The notes under the pieces are model-generated. The model saw nothing but the letters and a program-made list of their open reading frames with translations, did no database searches and was not told the origin of the DNA. The translations under genes were made by a program, and so were the position numbers. From assembly GCA_004151065.3 (NCBI GenBank), contig NWUY0300012663.1:8647-29137 (forward strand): a DNA stretch of 20,491 bases, written 5' to 3'. Shown piece by piece: positions 1 through 9,111 of the stretch; position 1 is the stretch's first letter; each line of letters begins with the position of its first letter. The stretch comes from Larix sibirica. Its lineage: Eukaryota; Streptophyta; Pinopsida; Pinales; Pinaceae.

Positions 1-201
1 AAGAGAGATTGGCGAGCTAAAGTTAAATTGCAGAACAAGAGTTCATTTGCTTTACTAATCCTTGCCATGCCTTGAGGATCATTAGAAATCCATGGGGTGT
101 ATGTGAGTGTTTGAGGACATCTAGTTGGCTAGAGGAAGCCATACCAAGGGTGAGGGTTGTTGCAGTAAGTGTGGTTGTTTGCTGTGCAGGAAAATAAAAA
201 T

Positions 202-817
202 ATGTCGAAGAGATATAAGAAGTTGAGCCAAGAAGAGAAAGAATGGATAAGGAAAGAGATGCAAGCAATCAGAACAATAATTAAAGAGCAAAAATACCAG
301 CAAATAAAGGCAGAGATCTATGCCTTTAAGAAGAAATATAAGGACATTGGCGGAAGAAGAAAATCAGAGTGTGAAAAGAGGAAGATTGCAGAACCTGAAT
401 TCCAATGTTTGGATGATGAAAACTGCAAGTTTGAATCTCAAAGTATTTCAGTAGAAGGACATGAACTGGAATCATTGACCTCGGTTGATGTGAGCTATAA
501 GCTAGAAGAAACACGGAGTGTGGTGCGTGAGGAGAACAAGCTGGAGGAAAATTACGAATGTCAATCCCAGAACTTGGAAAATGAGGATGATGCATGTGGC
601 CATGTAATAGATGAATTGAAGCAGCCTAAACCTCTATTTGTGTTAAATGCAAACAAAGGGACTAAATTACAATGTGCAGTAGATAAATCCACAGTGTGAA
701 TCACATATTGTTCTTACAGAGAATGATGAGATTAAAAATGAGTGTTTGCCATATGGGAATAATGAGTTGGAAGCTCAGTTTGATGTAAATGTTGACAAGG
801 AGCTTTGTAGCAACTAG
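202..817 (+). pseudogene. Unrecognised Lys/Glu-rich protein fragment with a frameshift
   Basis: The first ATG of this frame is at 202, and the frame runs to TGA at 697-699, giving 165 codons. The N-terminal 45 residues are a very basic Lys/Glu/Gln-rich helix-like segment with no glycine or proline. The following part is acidic, rich in Glu, Asp, Ser and Asn. At the stop, a +1 shift (from 698) opens a frame with the same acidic flavour (ESHIVLTENDEIKNEC) that continues to TAG at 815-817. This suggests a single frameshift in a once longer protein. A CAG acceptor-like site at 187-189 lies just upstream, so this could instead be the start of an exon. I do not recognise the family. The neighbouring LTR-like sequence makes a retrotransposon origin more likely than a host gene. 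Confidence 0.3.
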
Positions 818-932
818 GTGGAGAGGATAAGTTTGCCACTCGGAAATGCTATTGCGTGCCAAAGGGGAATGGTGTTGGTAGCAGAATTGGGAAGTAGATT
901 TCTTCCCATATACATGAGAGCAAGAATTCCAG

Positions 933-1151
933 GTGTATGTGGCTCGGTTTGTCATGTTCATTGTTGAGATGGTTTTGGTCACTCTAGAGTCATGCATGGC
1001 TATAGACGAACAATACCCCATTCAAAGCATGGCTGGACAATCAACAAATTCAACAGAGGGTAGATTGAAGAACATGGCAATGCTGCCTTTTAGCGAAAGG
1101 ACTGATGAACTGGTTGTTCAAAACAAAGCAATCAGACAATGTGCAGTTTGA
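933..1151 (+). pseudogene. Short unrecognised frame, probably the remnant of the same element
   Basis: This 72-codon frame has no recognised domain. It ends in QCAV followed by a stop, and the frame at 202-699 also contains QCAV near its end. The DNA around both sites shares AATGTGCAGT, at 671-680 and 1138-1147, which hints at an internal duplication. Downstream, another frame without an ATG (about 1193-1310, one internal stop) reads like protein sequence before the LTR-like region begins. It is most easily read as decayed retrotransposon coding sequence, but this is weakly supported. Confidence 0.2.
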
Positions 1152-1504
1152 ATCTTATTTTGATCAATGCATAAAACAGAGAAAAACAACTATGAACCAG
1201 GAGGTTCATAATTTCCTTCAACTGGAGAGTATGATGCAAAGCATCCGTCTACAACGCCACATGTCCTAGAGCTTCGAGAAACCTTAGCAACCATGTTAAC
1301 CTTGCATTGAAAGATTTTTAAGAAGGTTTTTATTTTACTTTGTTATTAATAAATTTTGGATTAAGTGATGCAAAGCATCCATCAAGTATGGTTTGCATGT
1401 TGTGACAAGTGTTGGTCAAAATGAAACATGGTCGCCTTACATGCTAATAAAGGGCCATGTTCTCTTATTAAGATGGAGAGAAAAGAAAACAACAGGCAAG
1501 GAGG

Positions 1505-2190
1505 TGACTGACCACTACAGAAATTCTTAGAGTGCTTGCATGCCAGAGGGTATAGAGAAGAGGCTAGATGCCTTTGTTTAGCATGTGTGCCAACCAGGTT
1601 GACCTGTTGAGTGCAGATTAATAGGAGAGGAACTATTTGTCCTTCCGCTGAGTTATTTATACCTGGCCTGTTGAGTGTAGATTAATAGGAGAGGAACTAT
1701 GTGCCCTTCCACTGAGTTATTTATAATTTTATACTAGCCTGTTGAGTGTCAATTAATAGGCAAGGAACTGTGTTCTTCCACTGAGTTATTTATACCTATG
1801 TGTTGAATGTCGAGAGTATTGTGATGAGCATCGATAGGCGCGACTTAATTCGGTGATATCCAGTTTTATGGGATCTGAATTATGCATTTGTAGATCTATA
1901 TTCGATAGAGAATTAGTGTAATATATGTAAATTCCAGTGGAACAAAGGAGTCGATGTGTTCGCTGTATGCTCTTTTTTTTTCCATTGAGATCCTTGCGTA
2001 TGAATATTTACAGTTTTGTTTTGAATCTTACTTGAGAATTGATTGTATTCAGGCCTGCCCTCCTTTCGTCTGCATCAACCCTAGACCTAATCTTCATCGT
2101 CGATCTGATCTACGAGAGGTAATGAGGGATACTACCACCCTGCTGTTTGCGTCAGCTCTTGAATTTTGTCTCCTATTCAGCCTCTGCATG
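1505..2190 (+). mobile_element. Candidate LTR (U3 repeats, TATA, R/U5-like leader)
   Basis: A purine-rich tract ending at 1504 is followed by TGACTGACC, the usual arrangement of polypurine tract and LTR start. The stretch then contains a tandem array with TATA-like elements (1603-1815). After it come about 400 bases with no long ORF, including a C- and T-rich segment at 2050-2118 that resembles a U5 or leader. No second copy of this LTR lies in the window, so neither end can be fixed by alignment and the 3' boundary is a guess. This could be a solo LTR or the 3' LTR of the decayed element to its left. Confidence 0.3.
1603..1815 (+). repeat. Tandem array, 3 units plus a partial, each full unit with a TATA-like box
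   Basis: Units start at 1603, 1667, 1738 and about 1799 (partial), so unit lengths are about 64, 71 and 61 bases. Each opens with CCTGTTGAGTG or a close variant, contains ATTAATAGG and GAGGAACT (CAAGGAACT in the third), and ends with CTGAGTTATTTATA. Unit 2 has an extra ATTTTATACTAG-like stretch. TTATTTATA resembles a plant TATA box and is thus present three times in line. In an LTR this would be a duplicated U3 promoter module. The repeats are seen directly; the promoter role is inferred. Confidence 0.75.
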
Positions 2191-2205
2191 CAAATAGCCC
2201 TGTAA

Positions 2206-3340
2206 CTAACTGAGCTCTGCCATACTCGTTTGGAATACTTTAACCACTTCTGAGATTACTCAAATTACCCTTGGCTTATCTCTGAGCTTCGTCTCTAAAG
2301 GAAAGTGTTAGGATACAATCGCAAAGAGCTGAGGTGAAATCTGAGGCGTGGAGCTAAAACTTTAAGTCATCGCTTATACTCTACTACTCACTGTGGAAAG
2401 TGTTGTTTCTAGTTTTGTTTACATGATTATTTGTTTCTTTAGCCAGTTTTGTTGGTCGAACCTAGCCTTTGTTATCCTTGTTCATAGTCTTAAAGATTTG
2501 ACACCTAGGTCATATATATGCTCATGCCTTGAATATGAAATCCTATAAAAATTATGGGTACCCTACGAGCTAGTATTTCAGCCCTCTACTTTGAAATCTT
2601 GTTCATTAATTGCAAAATACAGCGGGTCAAAGTTATTCTCGTCTCCTTGTGCGTAGACCCAAATTACATCCTCTGTCATCTTCAGCGAGCCTTGTATTGG
2701 ATCTTGGTAGGTGTTTCTCCTTCCTTAAGCACTGAACACTGAAATACTTTAAAGTAAATAGAGGTCCCCACGACCTACATATAAATATTGAACGTTGTAA
2801 TGGTTCCTATATTAACTGTGAATACAACACTATGGTTTCATTATACAAAATGACTCCTATTCAAATTTTGAGACCTAGGTGTTTCCTTGATGTATTAACC
2901 ATTCGACTTGACCTATTACCCAACCTTCCACCACTCAGTTTCCTTGAACTACCCCAAAGGACTATCACAAAGAATGACTGCATAAAAGGAGTTTGATATA
3001 ATTATATACTTTCACTCTAAAGCTTGATAATTACATTTTTTTTTACAGTTGACTTTCATGATTGTGAACATATAGGTATATATCTGTTACAATGCTAGAT
3101 TTTACCTATTCACAGCCTGTATATGGCACCTGTCAGTCGTAAAAATCCCTCCCATGCCAATTTAAAACTGGTTAATGAACATATGATGAAATATTACTTG
3201 GCCATGCTTTGCTTGTACTCAAATGTTTAATAATTAGTTTAAGCACAATGAATGGAATGCAATGAATTTTCTGGTTACAGATTACTTTTTTCCCAAAGGA
3301 ACAAGAGGTTCGAGGAGAGGGAAATGACATAGGCATAACA
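2206..3340. other. Spacer with no supported gene
   Basis: There are no long open frames and no domain-like translation. T-rich tracts followed by CAG at about 3038-3050 and 3270-3280 look like splice acceptors, so parts could be intron of an unseen gene, but no exon chain could be built. CCTAGGT occurs twice (about 2504 and 2874), which is not enough to call a repeat. Confidence 0.5.
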
Positions 3341-3357
3341 CAGTATGGCAGGAAGGC

Positions 3358-3919
3358 ATGAGGAAGAGAATTAGGTTCTCTGTTCACATCGATGCTGATT
3401 CAGAGGCGTTTAACCAGTTCCCTCAAATTGGTCATTTATTTATGGGTGGGCGTGCTTGGCCACAACCCTTAATGTCCGCCCGATCTCATTTTCGGTCACA
3501 CCAGAGCATAGCAAACCTCCCTCAAGCACCTCCTAATGACAACAATGATGACTGGAATGAAAATCCTGGTCAACCTTTCTTAGGTGTAGTTGGTGAGGGA
3601 TTCCCTGAACTTGAGCAACAAAAGTTATCCCCGTCCACTGCTTCCTCTGTTCATTCATCCACTCCCTCCAAAATTCCAAAATTCATTTGACCCCGATCCC
3701 CCTTTGGTTGAACAACCTGTGAATGGAAAGGGAAAACAAATAGTTGTCCCCATGCCCTGTCCAAGACCTGTGAAGCCTCAGGTAACATCACCTGCATCTT
3801 CCCACTCAGATGTGAATATTGCTAGATCTGATACCGGGACCAAGAATGACATCACTCTCATGGATATGCACCCAAAATCTCATATTGTTGATGTTGTTTG
3901 GTTCTCCACTTGTATTTGA
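3358..3919 (+). pseudogene. Unrecognised Pro/Ser-rich coding-like stretch with one frameshift
   Basis: A frame from ATG 3358 to TGA 3688-3690 (110 codons) overlaps a second frame in the next phase that continues to 3919. The composition flows smoothly across the switch: the first frame ends SKIPKF and the second continues NSFDPDPPLVEQ. A single-base indel near 3680 in a once continuous protein of about 185 residues is therefore plausible. The protein is rich in Pro, Ser and Asn and looks disordered, with a basic segment (NGKGKQIVVPMPCPRPVKP) in the second half. No known domain, transmembrane segment or zinc knuckle is seen. It may be a fragment of a LINE ORF1 or of a gag protein, or an exon of a host gene with unseen introns. 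There is no evidence to choose between these. Confidence 0.3.
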
Positions 3920-4196
3920 GTTGCATCATTAGTTTGACTTGGTCATATATTTTTTATAACTAAACTATGAATGCATTGTATATGCAACAATACATTAATA
4001 GTTTCACTTTTTTTTGTAAGCTAGTAGAATTTCTATTAATATATATAAAAGGTTTACATGCAGTCAAAAGCTCAGAGTTTTGGCCAGCTGGAAGGAAACC
4101 TGGCCCAGATATTAAACATAAGTTTTACTGTTGCAGCTCTATCTATCATACTAATTTTTCATAGAAGATTTAAACAGAGACTATTGACATGATAAA

Positions 4197-4234
4197 AGTT
4201 TTACATAATGTCAATATTGACATTATGCAAAACT
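4197..4234. repeat. 38-bp palindrome with one mismatched pair
   Basis: The sequence is self-complementary about a centre between 4215 and 4216 (TCAAT/ATTGA). The only mismatched pair is 4203 with 4228. It contains CATAATGTCAATATTGACATTATG and abuts the long hairpin to its right. Such perfect symmetry in AT-rich plant DNA can be the core of a small foldback element or a protein-binding site. Confidence 0.85.
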
Positions 4235-4465
4235 GCTCATAACAAAAGACTGGACAGAAAGTTGAACCGTCTCTATAGAGGTACTATAGGCATGGACTTT
4301 CCTCATGAAGACCCCTTGAACACTCAAGCGAGCCAGGAGCCTGCAACCTATTTTGCAGGTTCCTGGCTCGCTTGAGTGTTCAGGTGGTCTTCATGAGGAA
4401 AGTCCATGCCTATAGTAGCTCTACAGAGACCATTCAACTTTCTGTCAAAGTCTTTTGTTCTGAGC
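4235..4465. repeat. Long near-perfect inverted repeat (hairpin), arms about 112 bp, 6-base loop
   Basis: The left arm (4235-4346) is the reverse complement of the right arm (4353-4465), with about eight to nine mismatches and one single-base indel. The loop is CCTATT (4347-4352). Uninterrupted paired blocks include about 32 bp (TACTATAGGCATGG to ATGAAGACC) and about 22 bp (TGAACACTCAAG to GAGCCAGGA). Most mismatches lie in the outer part of the stem. The arms encode no ORF and are GC-richer than their surroundings. It could be a foldback or MITE-like element with no internal region, or the template of a long hairpin RNA giving 21-24-nt small RNAs. I see no target-site duplication and no match to a conserved plant microRNA from memory. 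Confidence 0.9.
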
Positions 4466-4529
4466 TTGCAACTTGTTGTTTTGATCAATAATTTCCTCCG
4501 TCGTCAGGATTAAACCATTTCTTTCTTCC

Positions 4530-4942
4530 TAGGTATCCGAGATAACCTTACTTAGCAGAGATTTAATTTGCCACTTAAGTGCTATTGTCTTAAAGTACTT
4601 AGTATCTCTGGCTATTGTGTTTCCTGGGTCTTGAACATAGTCCTCCATATTTTCCAGAATTTCCTCATCCAGAGTGCACTCCGGATCTAGACGAGTATCC
4701 TCTTCAAGTTCCTCAATTTTCCTTTGAATGCAGGCTGAGGTGAGGCAGAAGTACTAGGAGCGATTGTCTTCAATTTCAAGCTTAATCTTGCTATCAGTGA
4801 CAAAGGCCTTGCCCTTCCGAGGGTCGCAGGAGAGGGGTATCCTAGGCATAGTGAGGGGGAATGGGCTTAAAAAGGGGGATGGGAGCAGAGGACGAAGACA
4901 AGCCTTCAAGGAGGGGAAGAGAATACCACCTCTTAATAACAT
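4530..4942 (-). pseudogene. Unrecognised minus-strand coding-like stretch with an internal stop
   Basis: Read on the minus strand, one frame runs from about 4942 to a TAG at about 4754. It continues in the same phase for about 75 more codons to a TAG near 4530, with a strongly protein-like composition: an acidic helix-like segment (IQRKIEELEEDTRLDPEC) then LDEEILENMEDYVQDPGN and a Lys-rich end. The single in-phase stop between two such segments suggests a decayed gene or transposon ORF. A different minus-strand frame at 4842-5186 may be its upstream part after a frameshift, but it is low in charge and less convincing. No family is recognised. Confidence 0.25.
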
Positions 4943-5189
4943 AAGACAAAGTAGCTGAGTAGACGGGAGTCTCAGACACCAGAAAGAAGGAGCAAGAGGA
5001 AGGTCTGGATGCAGATACCACAGAAGGAAAACTGCTTAGAGTATCAGGTAATAGGTTACAGACCAGCTCAGGAGTAAAAAAAGTATACCGGAATTCAAGA
5101 AGGGCGAGAATATAAACAAACGAGGAAGAGACGAGCCCTGAAATGTACCTGGAAACCGAGCTCGTTTGTGCCTGCATAACTGTCAATTT

Positions 5190-7260
5190 CCATAGAGATG
5201 CTGCCCATTTGCCTTCATGATGCCGAAATCAGACGCTAGGGTGGCTGACTTCGGTGTATCTCATAGCAGAGACTGCCTATGTAATGGTATTTGGATTGCC
5301 ATCGGGCCAGTTCATGGGGTTAAGCATGTAAAAACCATAATTGCAGGTGTCCTTTCCACCGGAGTGCCTAGCTAATGGCATAATTTCGTTTACAGACTAA
5401 CTGCAGAGCTGATGGATCTCACGCTTCACCGCAGCCGAGGGCATACAAGAAGGTTTATTCATTGATTACCAGGAGGCAAGGTGGCGTTCCTTTCAACGGG
5501 AGGACAGACAGGTGTCGTTGATCCTGTCCTCTCCTTGGGACTTGCCGTTGTATAAGCCTTCGAATTCGAGACCACCCGATCCAGGGACATGAATAGTTTT
5601 GCTTAATATAGGCATAATGATGTATTTTGCATGCACATTGTCATATTAATAGATCAGATTGATATATTATGTGGATAATTTAAAAGCTTATGCTGATACT
5701 GGAGATATAAGCAGAGCCTTGCATATAGTATTGCATGATGTGATGATTGGTCATGTGTGCTAAATGCATTATGAATACATGATGAGATGATATAAAGATT
5801 TGAAAGCTATAAAGGTGCTTTTTAATTTTTATAATGCTGATATAAAAGGGAAGCATAAGGTTGATGTCTTAAGCCTCGGGAAAGTTGATTATGTATGGAG
5901 TCATATTTAATAAAATAAAGGATCATTTGTTGTCTCATATCGCTTGTTATTTTGATAACCATTCTTCATGTTCTTGGTTGTTCTTTTAAAAGGAAAATTA
6001 TAAAAACATCGTTTCATTTCTGTTGTACTTAATCAAGGTTTTTAGCATCTACGTGTAACAGTTCAGTTCTGTAGCTTTCTTTTTTTACTGTTTTGTGCAC
6101 TTCTATTGCATTTTGCATTAATATTTTCAAAACACAAAAAATTTAATAAGCATCAAAGATTCAAAACACACTGAAAAATTATTTATTAGGATTTCAATCT
6201 TAAGTTTTGATTCATCAGAGTTTAATGTCTAGTCCAACGAAGCTTTCAACCATAAGGTAACATTCCCACCTTTTCCGGTCCAGCGTTACAGGAGGTTGAA
6301 GTTGTCGGTTTTGAAACATTCACCAATAGATTGTTCCTTTTGTATAATTTTTTTGCAGAATTCCCTTTCTGTTCACAATAACAAAGGGTAAATTTATTAT
6401 GCCTGGCGAGATGACACATTTCCAAAGCCTCCAACCTTTGGCATTTAAGAGGACAAAGGTGCACACTTATGTCAAAACCATGTGTTGAACCTATTAAGTT
6501 CCTCACAGACCAAGTGCTCTCTACACTAATTAAGCAACTGATCTACCTTCAAGGGTAATGCACTATCAACAATGCTTTAGAAACCTAGAATCTTCATTAT
6601 TGGGGAACTGAAGTTGGGGTTTGTTCTGGCGTTATTTTTTTTCTACATCACAACATATCATCTTGAAACTGGCATCTCTTATGGTCTGATGATGTAACTA
6701 TGGAACTTAAAATAAGATATAAAATCTCTGATAGGAACCTTGAATAAGCTCTCTCAAAAGCTGTGTGCCTTAAATTATTACTAATCAAGGGATTTAAATA
6801 TCTTCAACACGAAACTGTTTGACATTATCTCAAAAAATGTCAATCTGAAAATTTGCATGTATGATAGTAGCTTTCTGCAAAATAAAAGCATTTATGATAG
6901 AGAGCATGCAAGCAGTGGCCAAGGAGCATTATTTGAAAATGTAAGGGTTTGAATTGCATAGTCCCCTCTTTTGATGATCTTTTACAAGTCAATCCAACGA
7001 TGTAAATTCTAGATTGAAAGATCTGCAAGAAAGTTACGAGTGCTCTTATTTTTTTTAATATTTCTACTACATGAATAGAGGACTGGGATTTTTCCAGAAA
7101 TGTGGCATTTTAGTACTGCGGTGTGGAAAATTCATTTGCATAATATTATTTCCATGACCTTGTGAAAGAGTTCAGCGTACTTCAAATTTTGATTTTCGGC
7201 TGGTGAAACTCATGGTGTCATGGCTCAAGTGTAACTCCATGCATATTAGGTAGCCACCTT
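5190..7260. other. Spacer with no supported gene
   Basis: The region is AT-rich, especially 5590-6240, with short frames only. A minus-strand frame at 6246-6506 (86 codons) has many Cys and His residues, but no regular metal-binding spacing, conserved neighbour or good initiation context, so it is not called. The stretch just left of 7320 is expected to hold the 3' UTR of the minus-strand oxidoreductase gene. An A8 run on the minus strand (7056 down to 7049) lies about 265 bases past its stop. Confidence 0.5.
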
Positions 7261-7319
7261 CTTACCTGTGGCTTTGGAGGTTCACAACTTCACACCTACC
7301 CGTGATGAATTTCCTATCA

Positions 7320-8909
7320 TCACAACACTCGAGACAGCTTTACATCTTTTACAAGAGTCTCCACTGCTCTCCTTCCCGAAACAAGAGCCCCATCAAATGT
7401 TGCAGAATCTCTATAATCTCCACAGAGATAGATGCCCAAACCAAATCTAGGATCCTTCATAAGGTCTGTTGGAGGAGTCTGGTCTGGCTGTGCAAATTTA
7501 ATCCGGTATGTCCTCAAGTGCTTCCATGCATCAACAACAGAAGAACCAAACCAACCCGAAAGCTCCTTTACCACAGATACCTTCAAATCCTCATCCGAAG
7601 ACTCCTCATAGCAACCTACCAAAGATACAGATACCAATGTCTTCCCAATAGGACCATAAGAGGACGCAACATTGGTGGCAAAGAACATATTATTCACAAT
7701 GCCTTCACCAGACCCATTAAGAATCAGTATAGGCTCCTCAATTGGTGCTTTATCTGTGGAAAAATACAAGCAGACAGTGCTCCTGGGAGCCTTCTCCATA
7801 GGCCTCAGTTTCTTACCCAAAAGCCGGGCTGCTTCGGGTTCTTCCACAGCCAAAACTAATCCATACTTGCCCATTATCGTCCCACCATTCTCTAGCCTTG
7901 CTATTGGGCTTTTTGCAGCAATAAGCTCCTCCACTCTGGAGTTCAGCAGGATTGAGTTTTGAGGCAATTGACCTGCTATCTGTTCTGGGATTGCATGGAT
8001 ACCTCTTGCAGGAAGTGTGTTTGTTCCCAATGCCAAGCATTTGAATACAAAATCAAAAAGCCGGGAAGAGGTTTTGAGCTCTGTATCGAAAAAAATGCCA
8101 CCAAAGAAAGGCCTGAAGAACCTATCTATCATTGAAGTAGAAAACCCAATACCCTTCAGCTTTTCAATGATAGAAACCTCTTTACACAAAAGAATCTCTT
8201 CATCAGAAATACTCACAGACTGAAACCTAGCTAATCCCACCAAAATTTTATCAAATATTGTGCCTATTGGACTCAGCAACGTACCCAGAGAGTCTGCAAA
8301 GTGTCTGAATGGGTCTGCAACTCTGTGAAAACCTCCATTGTAATATACCAATGCCCCTGAATAGAACTGTTTCAGATCCAGGGATTCGTAATTCAATACC
8401 TTCTTCGCTTCGGGATACGCGGTGATGAATATCTGGAAGCCCCTGTCAAGCAAGAATCCTTCAAATTCATCTGTTCTGACACGTCCCCCTACTCGATCAG
8501 ATGCCTCGAGGAGCTTAAATGGGATATTTTGTAGTGTGAGCTGCCTGGCTGCAGCTAGGCCTGCAAGACCTGCTCCTACAACAATTACCCCTGTTTCCGT
8601 AATGTCCTCTTGTAAATCCAATCCTTCAACAGTCTTGCTGTCATCCATAGCAACTCTTGCAGAGATTTGAGGTTTACAATGTATTGGTTTCATGTTTGTT
8701 GCACGGAGCTTGATAGAAATGGCTGAATTGACAAAATGTGGGCATTTGGGTAGTCGGCAGAATACATTGGACCGATGTTTCGGCGATACGAATAGAGGAT
8801 TGCTGAGATTTGGGTATGGAGCTTGACATGTTTGGGCAACAGGAGAGGAAGGGAATGACTGAAAACTGCATCGTATGAGGCTGACTGGATTGGTGACTTT
8901 GTTATCCAT
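7320..8909 (-). CDS. Plastid-type FAD-dependent oxidoreductase (amine oxidase / phytoene desaturase-like fold)
   Basis: This is an uninterrupted 529-codon frame. Residues 1 to about 85 are rich in Ser, Pro, Arg, Lys and Cys and almost free of acidic residues, as in chloroplast transit peptides. VIVVGAGLAGLAAARQL (GxGxxG at about 112-117) is the beta-alpha-beta FAD/NAD-binding motif, followed by LLEASDRVGGRVRTD, whose Glu (about 135) should bind the FAD ribose. The C-terminal FAD motif is present (YLCGDYRDS, DGALVSGRRAVE, about 494-517). Length and order of parts match plant NAD(P)/FAD-binding amine oxidase-domain proteins of plastids; a group such as Arabidopsis At3g04650 is my best guess from memory. 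The substrate is not known from sequence. The ATG at 8909 is chosen because it has G at -3 and G at +4; an in-frame ATG at 8942 has a weak context, and the frame is open further upstream to 8999. There is no intron. Several long plus-strand frames here are its antisense shadows. Confidence 0.9.
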   Translation of the reverse strand: MDNKVTNPVSLIRCSFQSFPSSPVAQTCQAPYPNLSNPLFVSPKHRSNVFCRLPKCPHFVNSAISIKLRATNMKPIHCKPQISARVAMDDSKTVEGLDLQEDITETGVIVVGAGLAGLAAARQLTLQNIPFKLLEASDRVGGRVRTDEFEGFLLDRGFQIFITAYPEAKKVLNYESLDLKQFYSGALVYYNGGFHRVADPFRHFADSLGTLLSPIGTIFDKILVGLARFQSVSISDEEILLCKEVSIIEKLKGIGFSTSMIDRFFRPFFGGIFFDTELKTSSRLFDFVFKCLALGTNTLPARGIHAIPEQIAGQLPQNSILLNSRVEELIAAKSPIARLENGGTIMGKYGLVLAVEEPEAARLLGKKLRPMEKAPRSTVCLYFSTDKAPIEEPILILNGSGEGIVNNMFFATNVASSYGPIGKTLVSVSLVGCYEESSDEDLKVSVVKELSGWFGSSVVDAWKHLRTYRIKFAQPDQTPPTDLMKDPRFGLGIYLCGDYRDSATFDGALVSGRRAVETLVKDVKLSRVL

Positions 8910-9111
8910 AGCAGTTCTGTGAGTTAACTGCTGCTGAAACATAAGTGTCGACCCATTAAGTTGATACGCTTGCTTGTCTCGATTTATCTTCTTATCCACT
9001 CACCAAGTTTTGTATTGGGTAGAGCTTATCTTGAAACCAGGCGGGTGGCATTTCGTAGCCGTGAGATTGTAAGTTATACGAGAAACCTAATACACCTATT
9101 GAGGTCCAGCT

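Larger units (their letters stand above)
1..1504 (+). mobile_element. Probable decayed internal 3' part of an LTR retrotransposon
   Basis: This stretch holds frame-broken coding-like sequence, followed by a purine-rich run (AAGGAGG, ending at 1504) directly before a TG dinucleotide that could start an LTR. The 15-base motif TGATGCAAAGCATCC, itself able to form a small GATGC/GCATC stem, occurs at 1232-1246 and again at 1366-1380. The reading frames at 202-699, 698-817 and 933-1151 are of similar charged composition and may come from one protein. I see no protease, reverse transcriptase or integrase motifs. Assignment to an LTR element is inference, based mainly on the LTR-like sequence that follows. 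Confidence 0.35.

Noticed and set aside
2051-2118. Possible short exon: CAG before it, GTAATG after it
   Set aside because: No partner exon could be found and the segment fits the U5 or leader part of an LTR equally well.
1954-2205. 83-codon plus-strand hydrophobic frame that could look like a small membrane protein
   Set aside because: It lies within LTR-like, T-rich non-coding sequence and shows no recognisable motif.
4842-5186. 114-codon minus-strand frame, Ser-rich and hydrophobic
   Set aside because: No domain and low charge; the only reason to keep it would be as a frame-shifted start of the 4530-4942 stretch, which is too weak to call.
5227-5275. Plus-strand translation ARVADFGVSH resembling the DFG segment of a protein kinase
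   Set aside because: Only about ten residues match, there is no APE, HRD or other kinase block on either side, and stops follow soon. Chance similarity is more likely.
5232-5335. Plus-strand segment TLGWLTSVYLIAETAYVMVFG resembling one membrane helix of a transporter
   Set aside because: A single helix-like segment followed by a stop, with no other transporter blocks nearby.
6246-6506. 86-codon minus-strand frame with many Cys and His
   Set aside because: Cys and His spacing fits no known zinc finger, and there is no supporting neighbour or homologue that I recognise.
7302-7859. 185-codon plus-strand open frame
   Set aside because: It lies fully antisense to the oxidoreductase gene, which has clear domain motifs; the composition is that of a shadow frame.
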